Assembly (NCBI RefSeq): GCF_026343335.1
Contig: NZ_JAPELX010000001.1
Location: 5,952,001-6,016,000 of the forward strand
DNA: 64,000 bases
Source: Streptomyces sp. NBC_00078
GTDB lineage: Bacteria > Actinomycetota > Actinomycetes > Streptomycetales > Streptomycetaceae
Direction: 5' to 3'
The first letter of the stretch is position 1. Each line of letters starts with the position of its first letter. Both the position numbers and the translations under genes were made by a program. The notes beneath the pieces were generated by a model. It did not search any database. It saw only the letters and a program-made list of their open reading frames with translations, and was not told the DNA's origin. Below are positions 51,915 to 61,894 of this stretch, one piece after another.

Positions 51915-52174
51915 GGGGCCGGAGTGTCACCGAAGGGCACCTGGACCGCAAGACGGCCTGCCGGGGGAGCGGGGGCCGAGCCCTGCCCGCCCTCCCGGCG
52001 ACGGGCCCTCGTGCTCTCGTGCCTTGAGGGAGCCCCCATACGGGTGGGCCTGTCCTGCGTACGGGTTGCCTGGAATGCGCTGTATGCGTGTTGTGGCGAT
52101 ATTGGCCGATAACGGATCAGTGCTCCGGCGCTGGGGCCACAGCGCGTATCTGCGCATTCATGAGGAGGCACGCC

Positions 52175-53809
52175 ATGCGTGGAGCCACGCACGCCAAATG
52201 GGCCGCATGCGCGGCGGCGGTCGCGCTCGCCGCGACCGCCTGCGGCGGCGACAGCGGCAGCGGGAGCAGCGGTGGTGACAGCAGCGCTGTGCTCAGCTCC
52301 TCCTGGGGTGATCCGCAGAACCCGCTGGAGCCCGCCAACACCAACGAGGTGCAGGGCGGCAAGGTCCTCGACATGATCTTCCGCGGGCTGAAGAGGTACG
52401 ACCCCAAGACCGGCGCCGCCAAGGACATGCTCGCCGAGAAGATCGACACCACGGACTCGCAGAACTTCACCGTCACCGTCAAGGCGGGCTGGAAGTTCAG
52501 CAACGGCGAGGCCGTCACCGCCAAGTCCTTCGTGGACGCGTGGAACTACGGCGCCGGCCTCAAGAACAACCAGAAGAACGCGTACTTCTTCGGCTACATC
52601 GAGGGCTACGACAAGGTCCACCCGGAAAGCGGCACACAGACCGCCGACACGCTCAGCGGCCTGAAGGTCACCGGCGACAGGACCTTCACCGTCAAGCTGA
52701 CGCAGAAGTTCTCGACCTTTCCGGACACCCTCGGCTACCCGGCGTTCGCGCCCCTGCCCCAGGCCTTCTACACCGACCACGCCGGGTGGATCAAGAAGCC
52801 GGTCGGCAACGGCCCGTACACGGTGCAGTCGTACACCAAGGGCTCGAAGATGTCCCTGCGGAAGTGGGACGCGTACCCCGGCACCGACAAGGCGCAGAAC
52901 GGCGGCGTGGACCTCAAGGTCTACACCGACAACAACACCGCCTACACCGACCTGATGGCCGGCAACCTCGACCTGGTCGACGACGTCCCGGCCGCCCAGC
53001 TCAAGAACGTCAAGAGCGACCTGGGCAGCCGCTATCTCAACACCCCCGCCGGCATCATCCAGACGCTCGCCTTCCCCTTCTACGACAAGGACTGGAACAC
53101 GAGCGGCGCGGTGAAGGTCCGCCAGGGCCTGTCCATGGCGATCAACCGCCAGCAGATCACCGACACGATCTTCCAGAAGACCCGGACGCCGGCCACCGAC
53201 TGGACCTCCCCGGTCCTCGGCACGAAGGGCGGCTTCCAGGACGGGCTGTGCGGGAGCGGCTGCGAGTACAACCCCAGCGAGGCCAAGAAGCTGGTCAAGG
53301 AGGGCGGCGGGCTGCCCGGCGGCCAGGTCAAGATCACGTACAACGCGGACACCGGCTCGCACAAGGAGTGGGTGGACGCCGTCTGCAACTCCATCAACAA
53401 CGCGCTCGGCAACGACAAGGCGTGCGTCGGCAACCCGGTCGGCACCTTCGCCGACTTCCGCACTCAGATCACCCAGAAGAAGATGTCCGGTCCGTTCCGG
53501 GCCGGCTGGCAGATGGACTACCCGCTCATCCAGAACTTCCTCCAGCCGCTCTACTACACCAACGCCTCCTCCAACGACGGCCACTGGTCGAACAAGGACT
53601 TCGACAAGCTGGTCAACCAGGCCAACACCGAGACCGACACCACCAAGGCGATCGGCATCTTCCAGAACGCCGAGAAGGTCGTCCGCGACAACATGGCCGC
53701 CATCCCGCTCTGGTACCAGAACGGCAGCGCAGGCTGGTCCGACCGGCTGTCGAACGTCGCGCTGAACCCGTTCAGCGTCCCGGTCTACAACGAGATCAAG
53801 GTCGGCTGA
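52175..53809 (+). CDS. Oligopeptide-binding lipoprotein, BldK-type (cluster 2)
   Basis: A 544-residue protein starting MRGATHAKWAACAAAVALAA with the predicted lipid Cys at 23. It is closely similar to the cluster 1 protein in leader, signal and fold (LSSSWGDPQNPLEPANTNEV, FTVTVKAGWKFSNGEAVTAK, NGPYTVQSYTKG). Two Cys in CGSGCEYNPSEAKK match the cluster 1 CGDACTLNPAKAKE. The ribosome site ATGAGGAGG precedes the ATG as in cluster 1. The permease gene follows after only six bases, with no attenuator hairpin. Confidence 0.92.
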   Translation: MRGATHAKWAACAAAVALAATACGGDSGSGSSGGDSSAVLSSSWGDPQNPLEPANTNEVQGGKVLDMIFRGLKRYDPKTGAAKDMLAEKIDTTDSQNFTVTVKAGWKFSNGEAVTAKSFVDAWNYGAGLKNNQKNAYFFGYIEGYDKVHPESGTQTADTLSGLKVTGDRTFTVKLTQKFSTFPDTLGYPAFAPLPQAFYTDHAGWIKKPVGNGPYTVQSYTKGSKMSLRKWDAYPGTDKAQNGGVDLKVYTDNNTAYTDLMAGNLDLVDDVPAAQLKNVKSDLGSRYLNTPAGIIQTLAFPFYDKDWNTSGAVKVRQGLSMAINRQQITDTIFQKTRTPATDWTSPVLGTKGGFQDGLCGSGCEYNPSEAKKLVKEGGGLPGGQVKITYNADTGSHKEWVDAVCNSINNALGNDKACVGNPVGTFADFRTQITQKKMSGPFRAGWQMDYPLIQNFLQPLYYTNASSNDGHWSNKDFDKLVNQANTETDTTKAIGIFQNAEKVVRDNMAAIPLWYQNGSAGWSDRLSNVALNPFSVPVYNEIKVG

Positions 53810-53815
53810 GCCCCC

Positions 53816-54739
53816 ATGGGCAGGTACGTGGTCCGGCGTCTGCTCCAGATGATCCCGGTGTTCATCGGGGCCACGCTGCTGATCTTCCTGATGGTGAACG
53901 TGATGGGCGACCCCATCGCGGGCCTGTGCGGCGAGCGGCAGTGCGACGCGGCCACAGCCGCCCAGCTGAAGAAGGAGTTCGGGCTCGACAAGCCCGTCTG
54001 GCAGCAATACCTGACCTACATGGGGAACGTCTTCACCGGCGACTTCGGCACGGCGTTCAACGGCCAGAAGGTCACCGAGCTGATGGCGACCGCGTTCCCC
54101 GTGACCATCCGGCTGACGATCGTCGCGATCCTCATCGAGGTCGTCATCGGCATCACGCTGGGTGTCGTCACGGGTCTCAGGCGCGGGCGCCCCGTCGACA
54201 CCTCGGTCCTGCTTGGCACCCTCGTCGTCATCTCCGTACCGACCTTCGTCACCGGTCTGCTGCTCCAACTCCTCCTCGGTGTCGAGTGGGGGTGGATCAA
54301 ACCGTCGGTCTCCACGGACGCCACCTTCGGCGAGCTGATCGTGCCGGGCCTGGTCCTCGCGTCCGTCTCGCTCGCCTACGTGACCCGGCTGACCCGCACC
54401 TCCATCGCGGAGAACCGGCGTTCCGACTACGTCCGCACGGCCGTCGCCAAGGGCCTGCCCCGACGCCGGGTGATCATCCGGCACCTGCTGCGCAACTCCC
54501 TGATCCCGGTGGTCACCTTCATCGGCACGGACATCGGCGCGCTGATGGGCGGGGCGATCGTCACCGAGCGGATCTTCAACATCCACGGCGTCGGCTACCA
54601 GCTCTACCAGGGCATCCTCCGGCAGAACACCCAGACCGTCGTCGGTTTCGTGACCGTCCTCGTCCTCGTCTTCCTGGTGGCCAACCTGCTCGTCGACCTC
54701 CTGTACGCCGTACTCGACCCGAGGATCCGCTATGCCTGA
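53816..54739 (+). CDS. Oligopeptide ABC permease, DppB type (cluster 2)
   Basis: 307 residues, about six membrane helices. It starts MGRYVVRRLLQMIPVFIGAT. The CGERQCDAATAAQL loop replaces the DKRADPN loop of cluster 1. The coupling loop is RTAVAKGLPRRRVIIRHLLR, and it ends DLLYAVLDPRIRYA. The stop overlaps the next start by eight bases. Confidence 0.93.
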   Translation: MGRYVVRRLLQMIPVFIGATLLIFLMVNVMGDPIAGLCGERQCDAATAAQLKKEFGLDKPVWQQYLTYMGNVFTGDFGTAFNGQKVTELMATAFPVTIRLTIVAILIEVVIGITLGVVTGLRRGRPVDTSVLLGTLVVISVPTFVTGLLLQLLLGVEWGWIKPSVSTDATFGELIVPGLVLASVSLAYVTRLTRTSIAENRRSDYVRTAVAKGLPRRRVIIRHLLRNSLIPVVTFIGTDIGALMGGAIVTERIFNIHGVGYQLYQGILRQNTQTVVGFVTVLVLVFLVANLLVDLLYAVLDPRIRYA

Positions 54740-55709
54740 GCAGTACGAGTCCGAGGGCGCCATCTCCTCCGCGGGCACGGGCGGCGCGATGGACCTCGCG
54801 GTGACCGAGGCGGAGACCCTGGAGAAGACGCCCGGCGGCCCGGAAGGCACGGGCCCGGCGGACAAACCCCGCTCCCTCTGGTCCGACGCCTGGCGCGACC
54901 TGCGCCGCAACCCCGTCTTCATCATCTCGGCGCTGGTGATCCTCTTCCTGGTCGTCATCTCCATCTGGCCGTCGCTGATCGCCTCCGGCAACCCCCTCAA
55001 GTGCGACCTCGCCAAGGCCCAGGAGGGCTCACAGCCCGGCCACCCCTTCGGCTACGACGGTCAGGGCTGCGACGTCTACACGCGCACCGTGTACGGGACC
55101 CGCGTCTCCATCAGCGTGGGCGTGCTGGCCACCCTCGGCGTCGCGCTCCTCGGCTCGGTCCTGGGTGGCCTCGCCGGGTACTTCGGCGGCGGCTGGGACT
55201 CGCTGATGTCCCGGATCACCGACATCTTCTTCGCGATCCCGGTCGTGCTCGGCGGTCTCGTCCTGCTCTCCGTGGTGACCAGCAACACGATCTGGCCGGT
55301 CATCGGGTTCATCGTGCTGCTCGGCTGGACGCAGGTCTACCGCATCGCCCGCGGCTCGGTCATCACCGCCAAGCAGAACGACTACGTGCAGGCCGCCCGC
55401 GCTCTCGGCGCCTCCGACTCCCGCCTGCTGCTGCGCCACATCGCACCCAACGCGGTCGCGCCGGTGATCGTCGTGGCGACCATCGCGCTCGGCACGTACA
55501 TCGCGCTGGAGGCGACCCTGTCGTACCTCGGCGTCGGCCTGAAGCCGCCGACGGTCAGCTGGGGCATCGACATCTCCGCGGCCTCCGCCTACATCCGCAA
55601 CGCCCCCCACATGCTCCTGTGGCCGGCCGGAGCCCTGGCGGTCACCGTGCTCGCCTTCATCATGCTGGGCGACGCGGTCCGCGACGCCCTCGACCCGAAG
55701 CTGAGGTGA
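54732..55709 (+). CDS. Oligopeptide ABC permease, DppC type (cluster 2)
   Basis: 325 residues with a ~50-residue acidic head, then membrane helices. HPFGYDGQGCDVYTRTVYGT and coupling loop AARALGASDSRLLLRHIAPN mark it as DppC type. It ends LGDAVRDALDPKLR. It differs from the cluster 1 version mainly in the N-terminal head. Confidence 0.93.
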   Translation: MPEQYESEGAISSAGTGGAMDLAVTEAETLEKTPGGPEGTGPADKPRSLWSDAWRDLRRNPVFIISALVILFLVVISIWPSLIASGNPLKCDLAKAQEGSQPGHPFGYDGQGCDVYTRTVYGTRVSISVGVLATLGVALLGSVLGGLAGYFGGGWDSLMSRITDIFFAIPVVLGGLVLLSVVTSNTIWPVIGFIVLLGWTQVYRIARGSVITAKQNDYVQAARALGASDSRLLLRHIAPNAVAPVIVVATIALGTYIALEATLSYLGVGLKPPTVSWGIDISAASAYIRNAPHMLLWPAGALAVTVLAFIMLGDAVRDALDPKLR

Positions 55710-55718
55710 GCCGCCGTC

Positions 55719-56702
55719 ATGCTGCTCGAAGTGCGGGACCTGCACGTGGAGTTCCGGACCCGGGACGGGGTCGCCAAGGCCGTCAACGGGGTCACCTACA
55801 GCGTGGACGCGGGGGAGACCCTCGCTGTGCTGGGCGAGTCCGGGTCGGGGAAGTCGGTCACCGCGCAGGCCGTCATGGGCATCCTCGACATCCCGCCCGG
55901 GAAGATCACCGGCGGTGAGATTCTCTTCCAGGACAGGGACCTGCTGAAGCTCAAGGAGGACGAGCGGCGCAAGGTCCGTGGATCCGGGATGGCGATGATC
56001 TTCCAGGACGCGCTGTCCGCCCTCAACCCCGTGCTCTCCGTGGGCGACCAGCTCGGCGAGATGTTCGTCGTGCACCGGGGCATGTCGAAGAAGGACGCGC
56101 GGGCGAAGGCCGTCGAGCTGATGGAGCGGGTGCGGATCCCCGCGGCCAGGGAGCGGGTCAGGGACTACCCGCACCAGTTCTCCGGCGGTATGCGCCAGCG
56201 CATCATGATCGCGATGGCCCTCGCCCTGGAGCCGGCCCTGATCATCGCCGACGAGCCCACCACCGCCCTCGACGTCACCGTGCAGGCCCAGGTGATGGAC
56301 CTGCTCGCCGAGCTGCAGCGCGAGTACCACATGGGGCTCATCCTCATCACCCACGACCTGGGCGTGGTGGCCGACGTCGCCGACCGGATCGCCGTCATGT
56401 ACGCGGGCCGGATCGTCGAGTCGGCCCCGGTGCACGACATCTACAAGCTGCCCGCGCACCCGTACACCAAGGGCCTGCTGGAGTCGATCCCACGGCTCGA
56501 CCAGAAGGGCCGGGGGCTCTACGCCATCAAGGGCCTGCCGCCCAACCTCATGCACATCCCACCGGGCTGCGCCTTCAACCCCCGCTGCCCGATGGCCCAG
56601 GACGTGTGCCGCACCGACGTACCGCCCCTGCACGAGGTGGACGGTCCGGACTCGGCCCGGCACAGCGCCTGCCACTTCTGGAGGGAGTGCCTGAATGGCT
56701 GA
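55719..56702 (+). CDS. Oligopeptide ABC transporter ATPase, DppD type (cluster 2)
   Basis: 327 residues from ATG 55719. Walker A is GESGSGKS, the signature is FSGGMRQRI, Walker B is LIIADEPTTALD and the switch His is in THDLGVV. The C-terminal Cys pattern is CAFNPRCPMAQDVC with a later CHFW. It lacks the ~20-residue head of its cluster 1 paralogue. The stop overlaps the next gene by eight bases. Confidence 0.94.
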   Translation: MLLEVRDLHVEFRTRDGVAKAVNGVTYSVDAGETLAVLGESGSGKSVTAQAVMGILDIPPGKITGGEILFQDRDLLKLKEDERRKVRGSGMAMIFQDALSALNPVLSVGDQLGEMFVVHRGMSKKDARAKAVELMERVRIPAARERVRDYPHQFSGGMRQRIMIAMALALEPALIIADEPTTALDVTVQAQVMDLLAELQREYHMGLILITHDLGVVADVADRIAVMYAGRIVESAPVHDIYKLPAHPYTKGLLESIPRLDQKGRGLYAIKGLPPNLMHIPPGCAFNPRCPMAQDVCRTDVPPLHEVDGPDSARHSACHFWRECLNG

Positions 56703-57771
56703 GTCGATTCTGCAGGTCAGCGGGCTCGTCAAGCACTACCCGCTCACCCGGGGGATTCTCTTCAGGAAGCAGGTCGGCGCGGTGAAGGCCGTCGACGGCG
56801 TGGACTTCGAACTCGGCCGCGGCGAAACCCTCGGCATCGTCGGCGAGTCCGGCTGCGGCAAGTCCACGGTCGCCAAGATGCTGGTCAACCTGGAGAAGCC
56901 GACGGCCGGGGAGATCCGCTACAAGGGCGAGGACATCGCCAGGCTCTCCGGCAAGGCCCTGCGGTCCGTGCGGCGCAACATCCAGATGGTCTTCCAGGAC
57001 CCGTACACCTCCCTCAACCCCCGGATGACCGTGGGCGACATCATCGGAGAGCCGTACGAGATCCACCCCGAGGTGGCGCCCAAGGGAGACCGGCGCCAGA
57101 AGGTCCAGGAGCTGCTGGACGTCGTCGGGCTCAACCCCGAGTACATCAACCGCTATCCGCACCAGTTCTCCGGCGGCCAGCGCCAACGCATCGGCATCGC
57201 ACGGGGGTTGGCGCTGCGCCCCGAGATCATCGTCGCCGACGAGCCGGTCTCCGCGCTGGACGTCTCCGTCCAGGCCCAGGTGATCAACCTTCTCGACCGG
57301 CTGCAGAGCGAGTTCGAGCTGTCGTACGTCTTCATCGCGCACGACCTGTCGATCGTCCGGCACATCTCGGACCGGGTCGGGGTGATGTACCTCGGGCGGA
57401 TCGTGGAGACCGGCAGGGACCAGGAGATCTACGAGCATCCGACGCACCCCTACACCCAGGCGCTGCTGTCGGCCGTTCCCCTGCCCGATCCGGAGGCACG
57501 TGAGCACCGGGAGCGGATCATCCTCGCCGGTGACGTGCCGTCGCCGACGAACGTCCCCTCCGGATGCCGCTTCCGCACCCGTTGCTGGAAGGCGCAGGAA
57601 CGGTGCGCGCTGGAGGTGCCCGCGCTGGCGGTGCCCGCGGAGTTCCGGTTCGCGAGCGGGCCGGCCGCCCACGACTCCGCCTGCCACTTCGCCGAGGAGA
57701 AGGTCGTCGTGCCACCGAAGGAGCCGAAGGGACCGGCGGGACCGGCGGGGCAAAGCAACGGGCCGGGGTGA
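56695..57771 (+). CDS. Oligopeptide ABC transporter ATPase, DppF type (cluster 2)
   Basis: 358 residues. Walker A is GESGCGKS, the signature is FSGGQRQRI, Walker B is IIVADEPVSALD and the switch His is in AHDLSIV. The C-terminal Cys pattern is CRFRTRCWKAQERC with a later ACHFAE, then a Pro/Gly-rich tail. The terminator stem begins inside the last codons. It lacks the acidic head of the cluster 1 paralogue. Confidence 0.94.
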   Translation: MAESILQVSGLVKHYPLTRGILFRKQVGAVKAVDGVDFELGRGETLGIVGESGCGKSTVAKMLVNLEKPTAGEIRYKGEDIARLSGKALRSVRRNIQMVFQDPYTSLNPRMTVGDIIGEPYEIHPEVAPKGDRRQKVQELLDVVGLNPEYINRYPHQFSGGQRQRIGIARGLALRPEIIVADEPVSALDVSVQAQVINLLDRLQSEFELSYVFIAHDLSIVRHISDRVGVMYLGRIVETGRDQEIYEHPTHPYTQALLSAVPLPDPEAREHRERIILAGDVPSPTNVPSGCRFRTRCWKAQERCALEVPALAVPAEFRFASGPAAHDSACHFAEEKVVVPPKEPKGPAGPAGQSNGPG

Positions 57772-57791
57772 CATGGCGACACCCCGGCCCG
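57759..57791 (+). terminator. Terminator overlapping the stop of cluster 2
   Basis: A perfect 12-bp stem CGGGCCGGGGTG / CACCCCGGCCCG with a 9-base loop; the TGA stop lies across the first arm. TTTACGG follows. Confidence 0.8.
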
Positions 57792-57882
57792 TTTACGGCA
57801 CCCGCACGGCCGTACGCTGATCAGCCTCGCGCGTCCGTATATCGGTATCGCTTCCTCGAAGTTGCCTGCTTGTTAACGCGGT

Positions 57883-60054
57883 TCATGCAGATTTGCGCGG
57901 CTGTGCGAGCGAACGCCGCAGGAAATCCAGCTGGAGCAGCAGCAAATTCTCGGCGACCGACTCCTGCGGAGTCATGTGGGTGACGCCGGACAGGGGCAGC
58001 ACCTCGTGCGGCCGGCCGGCGGCCAGCAGGGCCGAGGACAGGCGCAGGGAGTGGGCGACCACCACGTTGTCGTCGGCGAAGCCGTGGATGACCATCATCG
58101 GACGGTGCTGCTCGGCCGGATCGACCAGCCCCGCGTCGTCGATGAGCGAGTTGCGCCGGTAGACCTCCGGCTGTTCGCCCGGGTGGCCGAGGTAGCGCTC
58201 CTGGTAGTGGGTGTCGTACAGGCGCAGGTCGGTGACCGGGGCGCCCACCACGGCCGCATGGAAGACGTCCGGGCGGCGCAGCACCGCGAGCGCCGCCAGA
58301 TAGCCGCCGAAGGACCAGCCGCGGATCGCGACCCGGCTCAGGTCCAGCGGGAAGTCGGCGGCGAGCGCCTGGAGCGCGTCCACCTGGTCCTCCAGGACGA
58401 CCGCCGCGAGGTCGTCGCGGACCGCCTTCTCCCAGGCCGGGGAGCGGCCCGGGGTGCCGCGCCCGTCGGCGACCACCACCGCGAACCCCTGGTCGGCGAA
58501 CCACTGCGAGGTCAGATGCGGATTGTGGGCTGCGAGCACCCGCTGTCCGTGCGGACCGCCGTAGGGATCCATCAGGACGGGGAGCGGGGTCGCACCGTCG
58601 TGATCGCGGGGGAGCAGGACGGCGCACGGGATGCGCCGTGCGCCCCCCTCGGTGAGGATCACGCGCGGGGACATACCGGGATCTTCGGCATACGAGGTGA
58701 TGGTCACCGTGCTTCCCGAGCCTCCGGCCGGGGGGATCCCCGTCTCCCTTCGGCCGCCGTCACGAAGGACCCGCACACGGGTGCCCGGCCGGTCGAGCGA
58801 GGCGGACACCAGCACGGTCACGCCTCCCGCCCGCACCGCCGAGTGCACGCCGGGCTCCTGCGACAGGCGCTCCAGGCCCAGTTCGTTGACGCGATAGACG
58901 TGCACCTCGCCGGTCTCGGGGGCCTCGGTCTCCGCGCCGGCCGACGCGGAGACCAGCACGTCGTCCGATGTGACGTCCAGCACGGCGCGAACATGCAACT
59001 GCGGGCCCGTCAGCGGGCGTTCACCGACCGCGAGGACCCGCGCGCCCCCCTCGTCGGCAATGCGCACGAGCTGCCCGGACGGACTCCAGCAGGGCACCCC
59101 GGGGAAAAGATCAAGCCAAACCCGATCTTCGTCCGCGTGTACGAGCCGGGTCTCGCCCGTCTCCGGGGACACCGCAAGGAACAACTGACTGCGCTGGTCG
59201 CGCGCCTGTACGAGCAGCAGTGGCGCACCCGCGTCCGACCAGTGCACATGGGCCAGGTACGGATAGCGCGCCCGGTCCCAGACGACCTCCGTGCGCACCC
59301 CGTCCAGGCCGATCACGAACAGCCGCACCTCCGCGTTGTCGGTGCCCGCCGCCGGGTAGGCCACCTGCTGTGGATCACGCTCCGGCCGGGCCGGGTCGGA
59401 GATCCACCAGCGCGCTACCGGCGTGTCGTCCACGCGTGCCACCAGCAGCCGGTCCGACTCCGGCGACCACCAGAAGCCGCGCGAGCGGCCCATCTCCTCG
59501 GCCGCGATGAACTCGGCCAGTCCATAGGTGGCGTTGGCCGACTCCGGCTCGGCGAGCGCCCGTTCGTCCTTGCCCTCGGCGCCCACGACCCGCAGTGCAC
59601 GGTGTGCGACATAGGCGACGTGCCGGCCGTCGGGGGAGGGGCGGGGGTCGATCACCGGTCCGGCGGCGGGGAGTTCACGTGCCGTGCCGGCCCGCAGTTC
59701 GGCCGCGAAAAGCCGCCCCGACAGCGCGAAAGCCGCCAACTCCACGGCCGCGTCGGTGGCGTAGCCGACGATGCCGGCGCCGCCCTCGCGGCTGCGTTCG
59801 CGGCGCGCCCGCTCCTCGGGCGGGAGGTCCTCGGAGGCGCCACCCAGCAGGGCGCGCGGGTCGGCCGCCACGCGCTCCCCACCCTGCGCCGCATCGAGGA
59901 CCCACAGGGAACTCGCCCTGTCCGTACCGGAGGTGGAGCGCAGGAACACCACACGGGCGCCGTCGGGTGACACGGTGAAAGCGCGCGGCGCGCCCAGCGT
60001 GAAGCGCTGGGTGCGGGCGTGCCGGCGGGGGAAGGTATCGGACCTCGTCGTCAT
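57883..60054 (-). CDS. S9-family peptidase (prolyl oligopeptidase / DPP IV-like)
   Basis: 723 residues from ATG 60054. The N-terminal ~450 residues form a beta-propeller-like DPPIV_N domain (FTVSPDGARVVFLRS, WWSPESDRLLVARVDD). The C-terminal hydrolase has GWSFGG with nucleophile Ser581, acid in GFADDN (Asp661 or Asp662) and His693 in SGVTHMT. No signal peptide is seen, so it is probably cytoplasmic and would cut imported oligopeptides after Pro or Ala. Its position beside an oligopeptide importer fits that job, although it lies on the other strand. Confidence 0.92.
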   Translation of the reverse strand: MTTRSDTFPRRHARTQRFTLGAPRAFTVSPDGARVVFLRSTSGTDRASSLWVLDAAQGGERVAADPRALLGGASEDLPPEERARRERSREGGAGIVGYATDAAVELAAFALSGRLFAAELRAGTARELPAAGPVIDPRPSPDGRHVAYVAHRALRVVGAEGKDERALAEPESANATYGLAEFIAAEEMGRSRGFWWSPESDRLLVARVDDTPVARWWISDPARPERDPQQVAYPAAGTDNAEVRLFVIGLDGVRTEVVWDRARYPYLAHVHWSDAGAPLLLVQARDQRSQLFLAVSPETGETRLVHADEDRVWLDLFPGVPCWSPSGQLVRIADEGGARVLAVGERPLTGPQLHVRAVLDVTSDDVLVSASAGAETEAPETGEVHVYRVNELGLERLSQEPGVHSAVRAGGVTVLVSASLDRPGTRVRVLRDGGRRETGIPPAGGSGSTVTITSYAEDPGMSPRVILTEGGARRIPCAVLLPRDHDGATPLPVLMDPYGGPHGQRVLAAHNPHLTSQWFADQGFAVVVADGRGTPGRSPAWEKAVRDDLAAVVLEDQVDALQALAADFPLDLSRVAIRGWSFGGYLAALAVLRRPDVFHAAVVGAPVTDLRLYDTHYQERYLGHPGEQPEVYRRNSLIDDAGLVDPAEQHRPMMVIHGFADDNVVVAHSLRLSSALLAAGRPHEVLPLSGVTHMTPQESVAENLLLLQLDFLRRSLAQPRKSA

Positions 60055-60229
60055 GGACCGACCATATTGGCCATGCGCCCCCTTGTGCGGCCGTGCGCCG
60101 AGCGATGCGCGCGTTCGGATAGTTATGATCACTAGCGCATAGTGGGTATGAACCTGCTGGTTATCGCATGGATTTATCTGCCCCCTCAGTCCGACCCCGC
60201 GCCCTTGGGACCTTTGGAGGTGAGCCGCC

Positions 60230-60424
60230 GTGGCACTCTCGATTTCGGCGGTGGTGCTGCTGGCGATCGTCGTCTTCCTGTTGGTCAAGAAGTCCGGCTT
60301 GAAGGCGGGCCATGCGATCGTCTGCATGCTGCTCGGCTTCTATCTGGCCTCCTCGACCATCGCTCCCACGATCAGCGAGCTGACGACGAACATCGCGGGG
60401 ATGATCGGCAGCCTCAAGTTCTGA
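60230..60424 (+). CDS. Tiny membrane protein
   Basis: A 64-residue protein with a GTG start after TGGAGGTGAG. Two hydrophobic segments, LSISAVVLLAIVVFLLV and HAIVCMLLGFYLASSTI, flank a KKSGLKAGH loop. Such a gene beside mshB is common in Streptomyces. Function unknown. It is 48 bases from mshB and probably co-transcribed. Confidence 0.72.
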   Translation: MALSISAVVLLAIVVFLLVKKSGLKAGHAIVCMLLGFYLASSTIAPTISELTTNIAGMIGSLKF

Positions 60425-60472
60425 CCCCCGGGCTGCGTGGTGCTGTCAGTGCCGCCTCGTAGGGTGGGGTCC

Positions 60473-61333
60473 ATGACGGAACTGCCCGCCCGGCGTCTGC
60501 TACTGGTGCACGCGCACCCGGACGACGAGTCGATCAACAACGGCGCGACCATGGCCGCGTATGCGGCCGGGGGTGCTCGCGTGACCCTGGTCACCTGCAC
60601 CCTCGGCGAGCGCGGCGAGGTCATCCCGCCGGAGCTTCAGCACCTCACCGGCGCCGCCCTCGGTGAGTACCGGCTGCGCGAGCTCACGGCCGCCATGCGT
60701 GAGCTAGGCGTCGAGGACTTCCGTCTGCTCGGCGGCCCCGGCCGCTACCGGGACTCCGGGATGATGGGCCTCGCCGACAACGACGACCCGGCCTGCTTCT
60801 GGCAGGCCGACGTCGACGAGGCGGCCAGGCATCTCGTCGAGGTGATCCTGGAGGTGCGCCCCCAGGTCCTCGTCACCTACGACGACAACGGCGGATACGG
60901 CCACCCCGACCACATCCAGGCCCACCGCGTCGCCATGCGCGCCGCCGAGCTGGCCGCCGAGGCGGGCCGGCCGATCCCCAAGATCTACTGGAACCGGGTG
61001 CCCCGGTCCGTCGCCGAGGGCGCCTTTGCCCGGATTGCGGAGGAGCTGCCCGCTCTGCCGTTCTCCAAGGCCGCCGTCATCGACGACGTGCCGGGTGTGG
61101 TTCCGGACGAGCGGATCACCGCCGAGATCGACGGCACCGCGCACGCCGCCGCCAAGGCCGCCGCGATGCGGGCGCACGCCACACAGATCGAGGTGGCGGA
61201 GCCGTACTTCGCACTCTCGAACAAGCAGGCGCAGCCCCTGTTCACCACTGAGTACTACGAGTTGGTGCGCGGGCCGGACGGGACGTCGCCCCGGGAGACC
61301 GATCTGTTCGCCGGGACCGGGGAGGCGTCATGA
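60473..61333 (+). CDS. mshB: Mycothiol biosynthesis deacetylase MshB
   Basis: 286 residues. The LmbE/PIG-L zinc motif is HAHPDDES (metal ligands His15 and Asp18), with the third ligand His147 in GYGHPDHIQAH. MshB removes the acetyl group from GlcNAc-inositol to give glucosaminyl-inositol for mycothiol, the main thiol of actinobacteria. ATG 60473 is preferred over 60437 because the conserved part starts directly after it. The downstream membrane-protein gene overlaps by four bases (ATGA). Confidence 0.93.
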   Translation: MTELPARRLLLVHAHPDDESINNGATMAAYAAGGARVTLVTCTLGERGEVIPPELQHLTGAALGEYRLRELTAAMRELGVEDFRLLGGPGRYRDSGMMGLADNDDPACFWQADVDEAARHLVEVILEVRPQVLVTYDDNGGYGHPDHIQAHRVAMRAAELAAEAGRPIPKIYWNRVPRSVAEGAFARIAEELPALPFSKAAVIDDVPGVVPDERITAEIDGTAHAAAKAAAMRAHATQIEVAEPYFALSNKQAQPLFTTEYYELVRGPDGTSPRETDLFAGTGEAS

Positions 61334-61740
61334 CCGAGCGGGGCTCCCTGCTCGCCCAGCCGCTGCAGCGGCCCTCCGCCGGGCGGATGCTGTTGTACGT
61401 GGGTCTCTTCGTGCTCGGCCTGCTCGTCGGCGCGGCCGGTGCGCTGGTGCAGGCCGGCTGGTTCCCGGGCGGGCTGCTGCTCGCTCTCGCGGGCGAGGCG
61501 GGCCTGTGCCTCGGCGGCGGACGGGCCGCCGGCAGCCGGGGCGGGTCCATCGCGCCCGCCGCCGGCTGGATGATCGCCGTCATCCTGCTCACCGCCAGCA
61601 GACCCGAGGGCGACTTCCTCTTCGGCGCGGGAGGCGGCTCCTATCTCTTCCTGCTCGGAGGAATGGCCGTGGCTGTGATCTGTGCCACCCTTGGACGGGG
61701 GCGGCAACCAAGTGGCCGTGACGTCCGACTTGGCAAGTGA
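61330..61740 (+). CDS. DUF6113-like membrane protein, coupled to mshB
   Basis: 136 residues with about four membrane segments (MLLYVGLFVLGLLVGAAGAL, GLLLALAGEAGLCLGG, PAAGWMIAVILLTA, LFLLGGMAVAVICATLG). The ATG overlaps the mshB stop. The size and order match the DUF6113 family of actinobacteria, of unknown function. The coupling suggests that it is made whenever MshB is. Confidence 0.72.
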   Translation: MTERGSLLAQPLQRPSAGRMLLYVGLFVLGLLVGAAGALVQAGWFPGGLLLALAGEAGLCLGGGRAAGSRGGSIAPAAGWMIAVILLTASRPEGDFLFGAGGGSYLFLLGGMAVAVICATLGRGRQPSGRDVRLGK

Positions 61741-61894
61741 CGTACTACTTCGCCATTAAACGCGCGTGCGAGTCCCGTGTGGGTTTCCCCGGCGGTCATG
61801 GGATACGCGCCAGAGGTGGCCAGTATGGTGGTGCGCGCCGCCGAGCCGCCCGTGAGGTTGTGTCGGGCGGCGGAGCCAACCGGGAGAACCTGCC